DNA of 15,353 nucleotides from SURF-32 sp964648365 (GTDB lineage: Bacteria > Planctomycetota > Phycisphaerae > UBA1845), in NCBI GenBank assembly GCA_964648365.1, contig CAZYLK010000154.1, forward strand, positions 1 to 15,353, given 5' to 3'. The notes under the pieces were generated by a model. It saw only the letters and a program-made list of their open reading frames with translations. It ran no database searches and was not told the origin of the DNA. Below are positions 5,622 to 12,284 of the stretch, one piece after another (the stretch's first letter is position 1; every line of letters begins with the position of its first letter). The position numbers and the translations under genes were made by a program.

Positions 5622-5636
5622 CCCCGCGTACCGGGG
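5622..5636 (+). promoter_or_regulatory. Small hairpin before rplP
   Basis: CCCCG (5622-5626) pairs with CGGGG (5632-5636) around CGTAC. Its 3' arm touches the GGTGGAG (5635-5641) that is the best candidate ribosome binding site for rplP, so pairing could affect initiation. Only five pairs; weak support. Confidence 0.25.
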
Positions 5637-5649
5637 TGGAGTGTGACAC

Positions 5650-6069
5650 ATGGCTCAGATGCCAAAACGCGTCAAGTGGCGAAAGTCGCAGCGCGGCCGC
5701 AACAACGGCAACGCCCAGCGCGGCAACACGGTGGCCTATGGAGAGTTCGGGATTCAGAGCCTGGGCAACTCGTGGGTCACCGGGCGCCAGATCGAGGCGG
5801 GCCGCGTCGCCGCGACGCACTTTCTGCACCGCGAAGGCAAGGTCTACATCCGCATCTTTCCGCACAAGCCGATCTCCGGCAAGCCGCTGGAGACGCGCAT
5901 GGGCAAGGGAAAGGGCGATCCCAAGGACTGGGTCGCCTGTGTGAATAGCGGAACGGTGCTTTACGAGATCGGCGGAGTGGCGGAGGACGTGGCACGCAGC
6001 GCCATGAGCCGCATCGCCGCCAAGATGCCGGTCCGGTGCCGGATGATCAAGCGGCGGCAGACCTATTGA
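5650..6069 (+). CDS. rplP: 50S ribosomal protein L16
   Basis: L16 is a late-assembling 50S protein that helps position the A-site tRNA acceptor arm. The 139-residue product matches the family in length. It shows MPKRVKWRKSQRGR, VAYGEFGIQSLGNSWVTGRQIEAGRVA, KVYIRIFPHKPISGKPLETRMGKGKGDPKDWVA and EIGGVAEDVARSAMSRIAAKMP. The arginine hydroxylated in E. coli L16 lies in the RMGKGKG motif, which is intact. I took ATG 5650 as start; ATG 5659 (MPKRVKW) is a close alternative. GGAG at 5638-5641 is spaced 8 nt from ATG 5650. It is separated by 47 nt from rpsC. Confidence 0.95.
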   Translation: MAQMPKRVKWRKSQRGRNNGNAQRGNTVAYGEFGIQSLGNSWVTGRQIEAGRVAATHFLHREGKVYIRIFPHKPISGKPLETRMGKGKGDPKDWVACVNSGTVLYEIGGVAEDVARSAMSRIAAKMPVRCRMIKRRQTY

Positions 6070-6096
6070 ACCGGCGTCGCGGCGGGAGCGTGGACT

Positions 6097-6342
6097 GTGA
6101 AGATTGAAGAAGTGCGTCACATGCGGGTCGAGGAATTGCACCTGGAGCTGGAGAGGCTCCGGAGGCACCTGTTCGACCTGCGGGCTCAGGCCGTGACCGA
6201 AAAGCTCGAGAATCCGCACCAGCTCAAGGCGACCCGCAAGGACATCGCCCGGCTGCTGACGGTCATGCACGAGCGCGGCGAGATGGATATCGAGCAGCGC
6301 CAGCGGCAGTTGGAGGCGAAGGCGGCCCGATCGGCCGGTTGA
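6097..6342 (+). CDS. rpmC: 50S ribosomal protein L29
   Basis: L29 is a small two-helix protein next to L23 at the tunnel exit. The 81-residue product is a little longer than the usual 60-75. It contains the family's helix pair: VEELHLELERLRRHLFDLRAQ, then ENPHQLKATRKDIARLLTVMHER, followed by a charged helical tail. The start is GTG 6097 with GGGAG (6084-6088) at 8 nt spacing. An in-frame ATG at 6121 is possible but would drop family-like sequence. Confidence 0.92.
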   Translation: MKIEEVRHMRVEELHLELERLRRHLFDLRAQAVTEKLENPHQLKATRKDIARLLTVMHERGEMDIEQRQRQLEAKAARSAG

Positions 6343-6355
6343 ACGGTGGCGGTGG

Positions 6356-6373
6356 TCCGGCGCAGTCGCCGGA
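6356..6373 (+). promoter_or_regulatory. Hairpin in the rpmC-rpsQ spacer
   Basis: TCCGGCG (6356-6362) pairs perfectly with CGCCGGA (6367-6373), loop CAGT. It begins 14 nt after the rpmC stop; AGGAACAGG (6383-6391), the likely rpsQ ribosome binding region, remains unpaired. Confidence 0.45.
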
Positions 6374-6399
6374 GCGCGTAGGACAGGAACAGGCGTCAG

Positions 6400-6732
6400 A
6401 TGGCAACAGCGCAGCAGACATCCCCGACCACGCGAAGGCCGCGCCCCGCGCGCGTCGGCGTCGTGGTCTCCGACCGCGGCGACAAGACGATCGGCGTCGT
6501 CTTCCGTTTCAGCGTCAAGCACCCCCGCTATGGCAAGTACATCAAGCGGAAGTCGAAGGTGCTCGCGCACGACGAGACGAACCAGGCCAAGCTCGGCGAC
6601 GTGGTCGAAGTGACTCTCTGTCGCCCGATCTCAAAGCACAAGTCGTGGCGGCTGGTGCGCGTGGTGGAGGCTGCTCCGGAGCAGCCGTCGGCGGTTGCTT
6701 CCGCCGAGGTCGGGGCGATTGAAGGCGCCTAG
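6400..6732 (+). CDS. rpsQ: 30S ribosomal protein S17 with extended termini
   Basis: S17 is a primary 16S rRNA-binding protein with an OB fold. The conserved core spans residues 17-91: ARVGVVVSDRGDKTIGVVF, HPRYGKYIKRKSKVLAHDE, and KLGDVVEVTLCRPISKHKSWRLVRVVE. The full product is 110 residues, against about 80-90 for most bacteria. The extra is an N-terminal Ser/Thr/Arg/Pro segment (1-16) and a C-terminal acidic, Ala-rich tail (92-110). ATG 6400 gives both; no later in-frame ATG precedes the core. A 20-nt gap separates it from rplN. Confidence 0.94.
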   Translation: MATAQQTSPTTRRPRPARVGVVVSDRGDKTIGVVFRFSVKHPRYGKYIKRKSKVLAHDETNQAKLGDVVEVTLCRPISKHKSWRLVRVVEAAPEQPSAVASAEVGAIEGA

Positions 6733-6752
6733 AGGCGAGGGGAGGCCGCGTC

Positions 6753-7169
6753 ATGATCATGCTGCAGAGTCGCGTCGAAGTCGCGGACAACACCGGCGCC
6801 AAGATCGCCCAGGTGATTCGCGTGCTCAAGGGGTCCGGCAGCCGGCGGTTCGGCAAGCCGAAGCTCCAGACCGCCAACGTCGGCGACGTCGTCATCGTCA
6901 CCGTCAAGAAGGCGCTGCCGAACAGCGACTTCATGGGCGGGGCGACCCGCAAGGACCGGTCGAAGCGGCGCGTGTCGAAGGCGGTCGTTGTCAGAACGAC
7001 GAAGCCGACGCGGCGTCCGGACGGCGGATACGTCCGGTTCGACAGCAACGCCGTCGTTTTGATCGACGACAAGGACGAGCCCCGCGGCACGCGTATCTTC
7101 GGGGCGGTGGCCAGGGAGCTGCGCGAGCAGTTCATGAAGATTATCTCGCTGGCGGAAGAAGTGGTTTGA
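6753..7169 (+). CDS. rplN: 50S ribosomal protein L14 with two insertions
   Basis: L14 forms intersubunit bridges and is the binding site of the silencing factor RsfS. The product has 138 residues, about 16 more than the usual 122. Standard blocks are RVEVADNTGAKIAQVIRVL, SKAVVVRTTKPTRRPDGGYVRFDSNAVVLID, and GTRIFGAVARELREQFMKIISLAEEVV. Two segments interrupt the family pattern: GKPKLQTA around residues 34-41, before VGDVVIVTVKKA, and DFMGGATRKDRSK around residues 59-71, before the SKAVVVRT strand. Both are in frame and rich in basic residues, so they look like true expansions. ATG 6753 is preceded by GGAGG (6741-6745) at 7 nt; ATG 6759 is a less likely alternative. Confidence 0.95.
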   Translation: MIMLQSRVEVADNTGAKIAQVIRVLKGSGSRRFGKPKLQTANVGDVVIVTVKKALPNSDFMGGATRKDRSKRRVSKAVVVRTTKPTRRPDGGYVRFDSNAVVLIDDKDEPRGTRIFGAVARELREQFMKIISLAEEVV

Positions 7170-7170
7170 T

Positions 7171-7189
7171 CGCCGCCGATGGGGCGGTG
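7171..7189 (+). promoter_or_regulatory. Small hairpin in the rplN-rplX spacer
   Basis: CCGCC (7173-7177) pairs with GGCGG (7183-7187), loop GATGG, with a G-T wobble and a C-G pair outside. It starts 2 nt after the rplN stop. The rplX ribosome binding site AAGAGGTGG (7195-7203) follows. Confidence 0.3.
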
Positions 7190-7208
7190 GACGTAAGAGG
7201 TGGACGGC

Positions 7209-7562
7209 ATGGCTTGCCACATTCGCAAGAATGACATCGTGGTTGTCATCAGCGGCGTACACAAAGGCGCCCGTGGCAAGGTGCTCCGCGTGGACCGGAA
7301 GCGCGGCCGCGTGGTCGTCGAGGGCGTGCGGATGGTTTTCCGGCACGTGCGGCCGACGCGGAAGAATCCGCAGGGCGGCCGCCTGCAGAAAGAGGCCCCG
7401 CTGGACATCTCCAACGTGCTGCCGTTCGACAGCGCCAGCGGCAAGGGCACGCGGGTGCACTTCGAAGTGGACCGTGACGCCCGCGGCCGGATCGCGACCA
7501 AGCGCCGCGTCGCGCGTCGCAACGGTGGAACGCTGCATACGCTTCGGACGGTAAAGGGATAG
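7209..7562 (+). CDS. rplX: 50S ribosomal protein L24
   Basis: L24 is an assembly initiator that binds the 5' part of 23S rRNA near the exit. The 117-residue product starts with a KOW-type segment (HIRKNDIVVVISGVHKGARGKVLRVDRKRGRVVVEGVRMVFRHVRP), then NPQGGRLQKEAPLDISNVLP, and a C-terminal KRRVARRNG stretch. I prefer ATG 7209 because AAGAGGTGG (7195-7203), close to the ideal anti-Shine-Dalgarno match, sits just upstream. GTG 7200 is in frame but lies inside that site. Confidence 0.94.
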   Translation: MACHIRKNDIVVVISGVHKGARGKVLRVDRKRGRVVVEGVRMVFRHVRPTRKNPQGGRLQKEAPLDISNVLPFDSASGKGTRVHFEVDRDARGRIATKRRVARRNGGTLHTLRTVKG

Positions 7563-7569
7563 TCGTGCG

Positions 7570-7592
7570 GCCGGCGCGCGTGCGTCGCCGGC
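7570..7592 (+). promoter_or_regulatory. Hairpin in the rplX-rplE spacer
   Basis: GCCGGCG (7570-7576) pairs perfectly with CGCCGGC (7586-7592), loop CGCGTGCGT. It starts 8 nt after the rplX stop and ends 15 nt before the rplE start. In E. coli the start of rplE is the S8 repressor site for the spc genes; the hairpin is in a comparable place, but I see no clear match to the S8-binding motif. Confidence 0.4.
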
Positions 7593-7607
7593 GGAGAGTA
7601 TGAGACG

Positions 7608-8162
7608 ATGGCCAGGCTGCTGGAACACTACAAGACGACGATCCGCCCTCAACTGGCGGAGCAGGTCGCCTGCACGAACCCGATGGCGATCCCGCGCCTC
7701 AGCAAGGTCGTGATATCGATGGGCGTGGGCGAAGGAACGAAGGAAAAGAAGCGCGTTGAGGCGGCCATGGCCGACCTGGCGATGATCGCCGGTCAAAGGC
7801 CCGTCGTCTGCCGCGCCAAGAAGAGCGTGTCGAACTTCAAGCTCCGCGAGGGGATGGAGATCGGCGCCATGGTGACGCTGCGAGGCGCCCGGATGTACGA
7901 GTTCGTGGATCGGTTGATCAACGTCGCCATCCCGCGCCTGCGCGACTTCCGCGGACTCAAGTCGAACTTTGACGGTCGCGGGAATTACTCGATGGGTCTG
8001 TCGGAACAGACCATTTTTTCGGAAATCGACCTGGACAAGATCGAGTTTCCGCAGGGGATGAACATCACGTTCGTGACGACCGCCGGCAACGACGCCGATG
8101 CGCGGGCGCTGCTGACGCTGATGGGCATGCCGTTTCGCCGGTCGGAGGCTGAGTCTAACTGA
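7608..8162 (+). CDS. rplE: 50S ribosomal protein L5
   Basis: L5 binds 5S rRNA and forms part of the central protuberance. The 184-residue product is of standard size. It shows LSKVVISMGVGEGTKEKK, GQRPVVCRAKKSVSNFKLREGMEIGAMVTLRGARMYEFVDRLINVAIPRLRDFRGL, FDGRGNYSMGLSEQTIFSEID and GMNITFVTTAGNDADARALL. The stop TGA (8160-8162) overlaps the ATG of rpsN by one base, which points to coupled translation. ATG 7608 has only a GGAGAG-like site (7592-7597) at about 10 nt. Confidence 0.96.
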   Translation: MARLLEHYKTTIRPQLAEQVACTNPMAIPRLSKVVISMGVGEGTKEKKRVEAAMADLAMIAGQRPVVCRAKKSVSNFKLREGMEIGAMVTLRGARMYEFVDRLINVAIPRLRDFRGLKSNFDGRGNYSMGLSEQTIFSEIDLDKIEFPQGMNITFVTTAGNDADARALLTLMGMPFRRSEAESN

Positions 8163-8347
8163 TGGCTACCAAGGCGTGGGTTTTCAAGGCGAATCAGGAA
8201 CCGAAGTTCTCGACGCGGCTTGTGCGGCGCTGCCAGTTGTGCGGCCGGTCGCGCGGCGTCTATCGCAAGTTCAAGGTCTGCCGGATCTGCCTGCGCGAAC
8301 TCGCGCACAAGGGCCTGGTGCCCGGCATCAAGAAGGCGAGCTGGTAA
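8162..8347 (+). CDS. rpsN: 30S ribosomal protein S14, zinc-binding (type Z)
   Basis: S14 is in the 30S head near the A site. This is the short zinc form of 61 residues, with a complete four-cysteine knuckle: Cys24-x2-Cys27 and Cys40-x2-Cys43 (CQLC, CRIC). The tail is AHKGLVPGIKKASW, typical of the family. The ATG overlaps the rplE stop in the sequence TGATG. The zinc-free paralogue used under zinc limitation in some bacteria is not in this window. Confidence 0.96.
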   Translation: MATKAWVFKANQEPKFSTRLVRRCQLCGRSRGVYRKFKVCRICLRELAHKGLVPGIKKASW

Positions 8348-8349
8348 TC

Positions 8350-8364
8350 GCCGCCCGCGGCGGC
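8350..8364 (+). promoter_or_regulatory. Tight hairpin in the rpsN-rpsH spacer
   Basis: GCCGCC (8350-8355) pairs with GGCGGC (8359-8364), loop CGC. It starts 2 nt after the rpsN stop; the rpsH start is 19 nt downstream. It follows the pattern of the other intercistronic stems. Confidence 0.35.
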
Positions 8365-8383
8365 TGCTTGAGAGAATCGAACG

Positions 8384-8779
8384 ATGTGGAGTGACCCGAT
8401 CGCCGACATGTTGACCCGGATCCGCAACGCGGCGCGGGTGCGCCGTAAGGAGGTCAACGTCCCCGCTTCAAAGGTGAAGCAGGGCATAGCGCGGATTCTC
8501 AAGGAGGAAGGCTACATCAACGGCTTCGACGTCATCGACGACGGCAAGGCCGGAATCCTCCGACTCAACCTGCGTTACGGCGCCCGCGGCGAGGACGTGA
8601 TCCACGAGATCCGCCGCGTGTCGAAACCGGGCTGCCGCGTCTACCGGAACGTGTCGGAACTGCCGCGCGTGCTCGATGGTCTGGGCATCGCGATTGTCTC
8701 GACCAGCCGCGGCGTGCTCAGCGACCGTCGCTGCCGCGAGGAGAACGTCTCGGGAGAGGTGCTCTGCACCGTCTATTGA
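8384..8779 (+). CDS. rpsH: 30S ribosomal protein S8
   Basis: S8 is a primary binder of the 16S central domain and, in E. coli, the spc operon repressor. The 131-residue product has the family N-terminus DPIADMLTRIRNAARV, VKQGIARILKEEGYI and the C-terminal STSRGVLSDRRCREENVSGEVLCTVY, which corresponds to the usual GILT/SDKEARKLGVGGEVLC block. The start is ATG 8384 with a weak GAGAGA (8370-8375) upstream. Confidence 0.95.
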   Translation: MWSDPIADMLTRIRNAARVRRKEVNVPASKVKQGIARILKEEGYINGFDVIDDGKAGILRLNLRYGARGEDVIHEIRRVSKPGCRVYRNVSELPRVLDGLGIAIVSTSRGVLSDRRCREENVSGEVLCTVY

Positions 8780-8785
8780 ATCGCC

Positions 8786-8844
8786 GCCGCGTCGCGGCCT
8801 GCCGCCGGACCCTCCATCGAGGCGTCCCGCGGCGCCCGGCGCCG
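8786..8844 (+). promoter_or_regulatory. Two small hairpins in the rpsH-rplF spacer
   Basis: The first stem is GCCGC (8786-8790)/GCGGC (8794-8798) with a GTC loop. The second is CGGCG (8830-8834)/CGCCG (8840-8844) with a CCCGG loop. Both are five pairs only. The 83-nt spacer otherwise shows no gene; an ATG at 8847 is out of frame with rplF. Confidence 0.3.
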
Positions 8845-8862
8845 AAATGGAACTGACGACGA

Positions 8863-9456
8863 ATGTCTCGACTGGGAAATAAACCGATCGACGTGCCCTC
8901 CGGCGTGAAGGTGCAGGTCAATGGCGCCGCGGTCAGCGTCACCGGCCCGAAGGGGTCGCTGTCGTGGTCCGCGCCGTCGACCGCCGCCGTGGCCCTCGAG
9001 GAGGGCGGCAAGATCATCCGCATCGCCAACAACGAATCGAGCAAGCAGGCTCGGGCCAACCACGGGCTTACCCGGGCCCTGGTGGCCAACATGGTTCGCG
9101 GCGTGCATGAGGGTTACCAGAAGCGCCTGCTCATTTACGGAACCGGCTACAACTGCAAGCTGCAGGGGAACGTCCTGCACCTGAACATCGGTTACATGGG
9201 TAACGCGCTCAAGGGTGGCTCGCAGTTCGAGATCCCGGTTCCGGCCGGCGTGCAGGTGGAAGTTGAGACGCCGGCCGCCCGCGGCGACAACGAGCCGGCG
9301 AAGCTCGTCGTTCGCGGCTGCGACAAGCAGGCCGTCGGCCAGTTCGCGGCCGAAGTCCGGTCGCTGCGTAAAGCCGAGCCCTACAAAGGCAAGGGGATTC
9401 GGTACGACAACGAAGTGGTCCGCCGCAAGGTCGGCAAGGCGCTGTCGGGATCCTGA
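8863..9456 (+). CDS. rplF: 50S ribosomal protein L6
   Basis: L6 lies near the GTPase-associated region of the 50S. The 197-residue product exceeds the usual 177-185. Hallmarks are SRLGNKPIDVPSGVKV, VTGPKGSL, the GYQKRLLIYGTGYNCKLQGNVLHLNIGY repeat, and the signature AEPYKGKGIRYDNEVVRRK at the C-terminus. The extra length is in two loops of the second domain: around MGNALKGGSQ, where most homologues have a short HPV-type turn, and PAARGDNEPA before KLVVRG. The start is ATG 8863; a weak GGAA (8849-8852) precedes it. Confidence 0.95.
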   Translation: MSRLGNKPIDVPSGVKVQVNGAAVSVTGPKGSLSWSAPSTAAVALEEGGKIIRIANNESSKQARANHGLTRALVANMVRGVHEGYQKRLLIYGTGYNCKLQGNVLHLNIGYMGNALKGGSQFEIPVPAGVQVEVETPAARGDNEPAKLVVRGCDKQAVGQFAAEVRSLRKAEPYKGKGIRYDNEVVRRKVGKALSGS

Positions 9457-9466
9457 TGTCAGCGCC

Positions 9467-9497
9467 CCGGGCGCGGGCCGCCGGCCCGAGCGCCCGG
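9467..9497 (+). promoter_or_regulatory. Very stable hairpin in the rplF-rplR spacer
   Basis: CCGGGCGC (9467-9474) plus GGGCC (9475-9479) pair with GGCCC (9483-9487) and GCGCCCGG (9490-9497): 13 G-C pairs, a two-base GA bulge (9488-9489) and a GCC loop. It begins 11 nt after the rplF stop and ends 2 nt before the GGGAG (9500-9504) of rplR. There is no T-tract. It is the strongest stem I found in the window. Confidence 0.55.
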
Positions 9498-9514
9498 ATG
9501 GGAGATTGGACGCC

Positions 9515-9886
9515 GTGCAGAACGTAAAGCTCAAAGCCGTGCAGCGGAGCCGGCGCAAGTTGCGCGTCCGCAAGCGCGTCTTCGGCACCGCGCAGCGGCC
9601 GCGTCTATCGGTGACGCGTTCGCTCAATCATATTTATGCCCAGCTCATCGACGATGACGCGGGCGTGACGTTGTGCTCCGCCAGCTCGCGGCACAAGACC
9701 GTGGCCGGCCAGATATCCGGCGCCTGTGGCAATCGCGCCGCCGCCGCCGTCGTGGGCAAGGCGCTGGCGGAAGCCGCGACGGCCAAGGGCATCGCGGCGG
9801 TGGCGTTCGACCGAAACGGTTACAAGTACCACGGTCGCATCAAGGCGCTCGCCGACGCGGCGCGCGAGGCGGGGTTGAAGTTCTGA
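9515..9886 (+). CDS. rplR: 50S ribosomal protein L18
   Basis: L18 binds 5S rRNA and connects it to the 50S body. The 123-residue product shows the basic N-terminus RSRRKLRVRKRVFGTAQRPRLSVTRSLNHIYAQLIDDDAG and the C-terminal signature AVAFDRNGYKYHGRIKALADAAREAGLKF. GTG 9515 is the start, with GGGAG (9500-9504) 10 nt upstream. The same frame is open much further upstream but there overlaps rplF and is not L18-like. Confidence 0.95.
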   Translation: MQNVKLKAVQRSRRKLRVRKRVFGTAQRPRLSVTRSLNHIYAQLIDDDAGVTLCSASSRHKTVAGQISGACGNRAAAAVVGKALAEAATAKGIAAVAFDRNGYKYHGRIKALADAAREAGLKF

Positions 9887-9920
9887 GTTCAGCGGCAGGA
9901 CGCGAAACGAGATACGCAGC

Positions 9921-10421
9921 ATGGCAAGACCGGAACATCGAATTGAAGAAGAAGGCGGACTCGAGGAAATCGTCGTCCGCGTCTACCGCTGTGCGACCGT
10001 GGTCAAGGGCGGACGCCGTTTCAGCTTTTCCGCGCTGGTGGTCGTCGGGGACCGCAACGGCAGCGTCGGCATCGGCTATGGCAAGGGCCGCGAAGTGCCG
10101 ACCGCCGTGGAAAAGGGCAAGAAGCTGGCCACCCGCAACATGGTCAAGATCAAGCTCAGCGGCGGGACCATTCCGCACCGGGTAATCGCCCGGTTCGGCG
10201 CCAGCAAGGTGGTCATGCTGCCGGCCAGTCCGGGCACCGGCGTCATCGCCGGCGCCGGAGCGCGGGCCGTGCTGGAGCTGGCCGGCGTTCACGACGTGCT
10301 CACGAAGAGCTACGGATCCAACAGCCCGAAGAACCTGTGCCGGGCCGTGTTTGAGGGGCTGCGGTCGATCCTCCAGCCCTCGGAAATTGAAGCGCTGCGC
10401 GGCGTGAAGCTGGCGGTCTAG
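9921..10421 (+). CDS. rpsE: 30S ribosomal protein S5
   Basis: S5 is important for decoding accuracy and lines the mRNA entry channel with S3 and S4. The 166-residue product carries the N-terminal double-stranded-RNA-binding-like domain, including VVKGGRRFSFSALVVVGDRNGSVGIGYGKG (about 28-57), the loop linked to spectinomycin response. The C-terminal domain shows LPASPGTGVIAGAGARAVLELAGVHDVLTKSYGSNSPKNL. The start is ATG 9921. The stop TAG at 10419-10421 runs directly into the rplO ribosome binding site, leaving no room for rpmD. Confidence 0.96.
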   Translation: MARPEHRIEEEGGLEEIVVRVYRCATVVKGGRRFSFSALVVVGDRNGSVGIGYGKGREVPTAVEKGKKLATRNMVKIKLSGGTIPHRVIARFGASKVVMLPASPGTGVIAGAGARAVLELAGVHDVLTKSYGSNSPKNLCRAVFEGLRSILQPSEIEALRGVKLAV

Positions 10422-10433
10422 GGAGTTCGAAGC

Positions 10434-10895
10434 ATGGACTTGGCCAACATACTCAAAGCCGGCGGTCGCCGCCGACCCCGCAAGCGACTGGGGCGCGGCA
10501 TCGGCTCGGGGCAGGGCAAGACCGCGGGACGCGGACACAAAGGCGCCGGCTCCCGGGCCGGCTTTCGCCGCCGCGCGCTGTCAGAGGGCGGTCAGATGCC
10601 CGTCTTCCGCCGCGTGCCCAAGCGGGGGTTCAGCAACGTTCAGTTCCGCACGGAGTACAGCGTCGTCAACGTCTCCGACCTGGAGGCGCGGTTCGAGGCC
10701 GGCGCCAGGGTCAGCGCGATGGCCTTGGTCGAAGCGGGCCTGATCCGCAACACGCGGCTGCCGGTCAAGGTGTTGGGCGATGGCGACTTGACCAAGCGTC
10801 TGGTGGTGGAAGCGGTGAAGTTCAGCCAGTCCGCGGCCGCCAAGATCGTCGCGGCCGGGGGCGAAGCCGTGACGGGCACGGCGGCGTCTTCGTAG
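10434..10895 (+). CDS. rplO: 50S ribosomal protein L15
   Basis: L15 is a 50S assembly protein with a long basic N-terminal extension into rRNA. The 153-residue product shows RLGRGIGSGQGKTAGRGHKGAGSRAGFRRRALSEGGQMPVFRRVPKRGFSN and a globular C-terminal half with VKVLGDGDLTKRLVVEAVKFS. ATG 10434 has GGGAG (10421-10425) at 8 nt, and that site shares its first base with the rpsE stop codon. It lies 12 nt after rpsE and 18 nt before secY. Confidence 0.96.
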   Translation: MDLANILKAGGRRRPRKRLGRGIGSGQGKTAGRGHKGAGSRAGFRRRALSEGGQMPVFRRVPKRGFSNVQFRTEYSVVNVSDLEARFEAGARVSAMALVEAGLIRNTRLPVKVLGDGDLTKRLVVEAVKFSQSAAAKIVAAGGEAVTGTAASS

Positions 10896-10913
10896 CGCAG
10901 AGGCGGGAGCGGT

Positions 10914-12284
10914 ATGTTTCAGACTTTTCTCAACATCTTCAAAATAAGGGAGTTGCGCAACAAGCTGGTGTTCACCATCGGCCTGCTGTGCATCTACCGG
11001 ATCGGCTTCTACATCCCGGTCCCTGGCGTCAATCAGGGGAAGATGGCATCGACCGGTGGCGGCGGTCTGGGCGACCTCGCCGACTACTTTCAGTTGTTCA
11101 CCGGCGGTAACCTCAAGCAGAGCACCATCTTCGGGTTGGGCATTATGCCCTATATCTCCGCGTCGATCATCTTCCAGCTTCTGGTGACGGTGATTCCATC
11201 GCTGGAACGTCTATCGAAGGAAGGTGAGTCGGGCCGCAAGAAGATCCAGGAATACACCCGCTACGCCACGGTCGGCCTGTGCGTGATCCAGGGCGCGGTC
11301 TGGATGAGCTACCTGAGCACGAACGGCCTGCTGTTCCCGGAATACGCGGGCAGCTTCTTCGGCATGAAGTTCTCCTACATGCTCATGTCGCTGCTGGTGC
11401 TTACGTCCGGCACGATCTTCCTGATGTGGCTGGGAGAGCAGATCGACGAATACGGCATCGGCAACGGCGTTTCGCTCATCATCATGGCCGGAATCGTGGC
11501 CCAGATGCCCACGGCCTTCATTTACGTCTGGCACAACGCGACCCTCCAGATCGGCAGCGCCCAGCAGGGGGCGATGGATCCCGCGAGAATCCTGTTCCTG
11601 GCGATCGCCTTCGTGGCGGTGGTGGCGGGGTCGATTCTGATCACGCAGGGTCAGCGACGGATTCCGATCCAGCAGGCCAAGCAGACCCGCGGACGGCGGG
11701 TCTACGGCGGCCAGCGGCAGTACCTGCCCCTGCGGGTCAACCACGGCGGCGTCATGCCGATCATCTTCGCCAGCACCCTGCTGATCTTCCCCGGTATCCT
11801 GTTTCGCGGGATGGCGAACTTCACCGGATGGGGCTTTTTCTACACCATCCGAGACTGGTTCCAGAGCGACCAGTACCCGTACATCCTGACGTATGTTGCA
11901 ACCGTTTACTTTTTCGCGTATTTTTGGACGACAGTTCAGTTCCGTCCCAAGGAGATGGCGAACAATCTCCGGGACTACGGCAGCTTCATCCCGGGCCTGC
12001 GCCCGGGTAAGCGGACGGCGGACTACCTGGACAAGGTGATGTCGCGCATCACCTTCGTCGGTGCGGCGTTTCTGTCGGTGATCGCGTTGATCCCGACGCT
12101 GGTTGCACAGTCGATGCAGATTCCGTTTCTGGTGTCCGCCTTCCTGGGCGGCACCGGTTTGCTGATCGTGGTGAGCGTGGCCCTTGATCTGGTTCAGCGG
12201 ATCGAGGCCAATCTGACCATGCGGAATTACAAGGGATTCCTCGGTGGGGACGGACCCATCCGGGGTGAGACGCGCGGATTCTGA
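10914..12284 (+). CDS. secY: Protein translocase channel subunit SecY
   Basis: SecY is the inner-membrane channel of the Sec pathway, partnering SecE, SecG, SecA and the ribosome. The 456-residue product shows ten hydrophobic segments at about 17-37, 72-95, 117-136, 153-173, 183-205, 226-244, 278-297, 323-341, 378-398 and 405-426. The plug region (43-68) is Gly-rich. The segment GLGIMPYISASIIFQLL and the cytoplasmic loop GSFIPGLRPGKRTADYLDKV (Arg363 matching the arginine essential for SecA function in E. coli) are conserved. The loop at about 245-277 holds the family's QGQRRIPIQQAKQ. ATG 10914 follows GGGAG (10904-10908) at 5 nt. adk, usually next, is absent. Confidence 0.97.
   Translation: MFQTFLNIFKIRELRNKLVFTIGLLCIYRIGFYIPVPGVNQGKMASTGGGGLGDLADYFQLFTGGNLKQSTIFGLGIMPYISASIIFQLLVTVIPSLERLSKEGESGRKKIQEYTRYATVGLCVIQGAVWMSYLSTNGLLFPEYAGSFFGMKFSYMLMSLLVLTSGTIFLMWLGEQIDEYGIGNGVSLIIMAGIVAQMPTAFIYVWHNATLQIGSAQQGAMDPARILFLAIAFVAVVAGSILITQGQRRIPIQQAKQTRGRRVYGGQRQYLPLRVNHGGVMPIIFASTLLIFPGILFRGMANFTGWGFFYTIRDWFQSDQYPYILTYVATVYFFAYFWTTVQFRPKEMANNLRDYGSFIPGLRPGKRTADYLDKVMSRITFVGAAFLSVIALIPTLVAQSMQIPFLVSAFLGGTGLLIVVSVALDLVQRIEANLTMRNYKGFLGGDGPIRGETRGF

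Noticed and set aside
3899..5665. A 588-codon open frame on the minus strand across rplB-rpsC
   Set aside because: It mirrors GC-rich codons of several clear ribosomal protein genes on the other strand and its translation is low-complexity with no recognisable domain.
6729..7796. A 355-codon minus-strand frame over rplN-rplX-rplE
   Set aside because: Antisense shadow; Arg/His/Ala-rich translation with no family resemblance.
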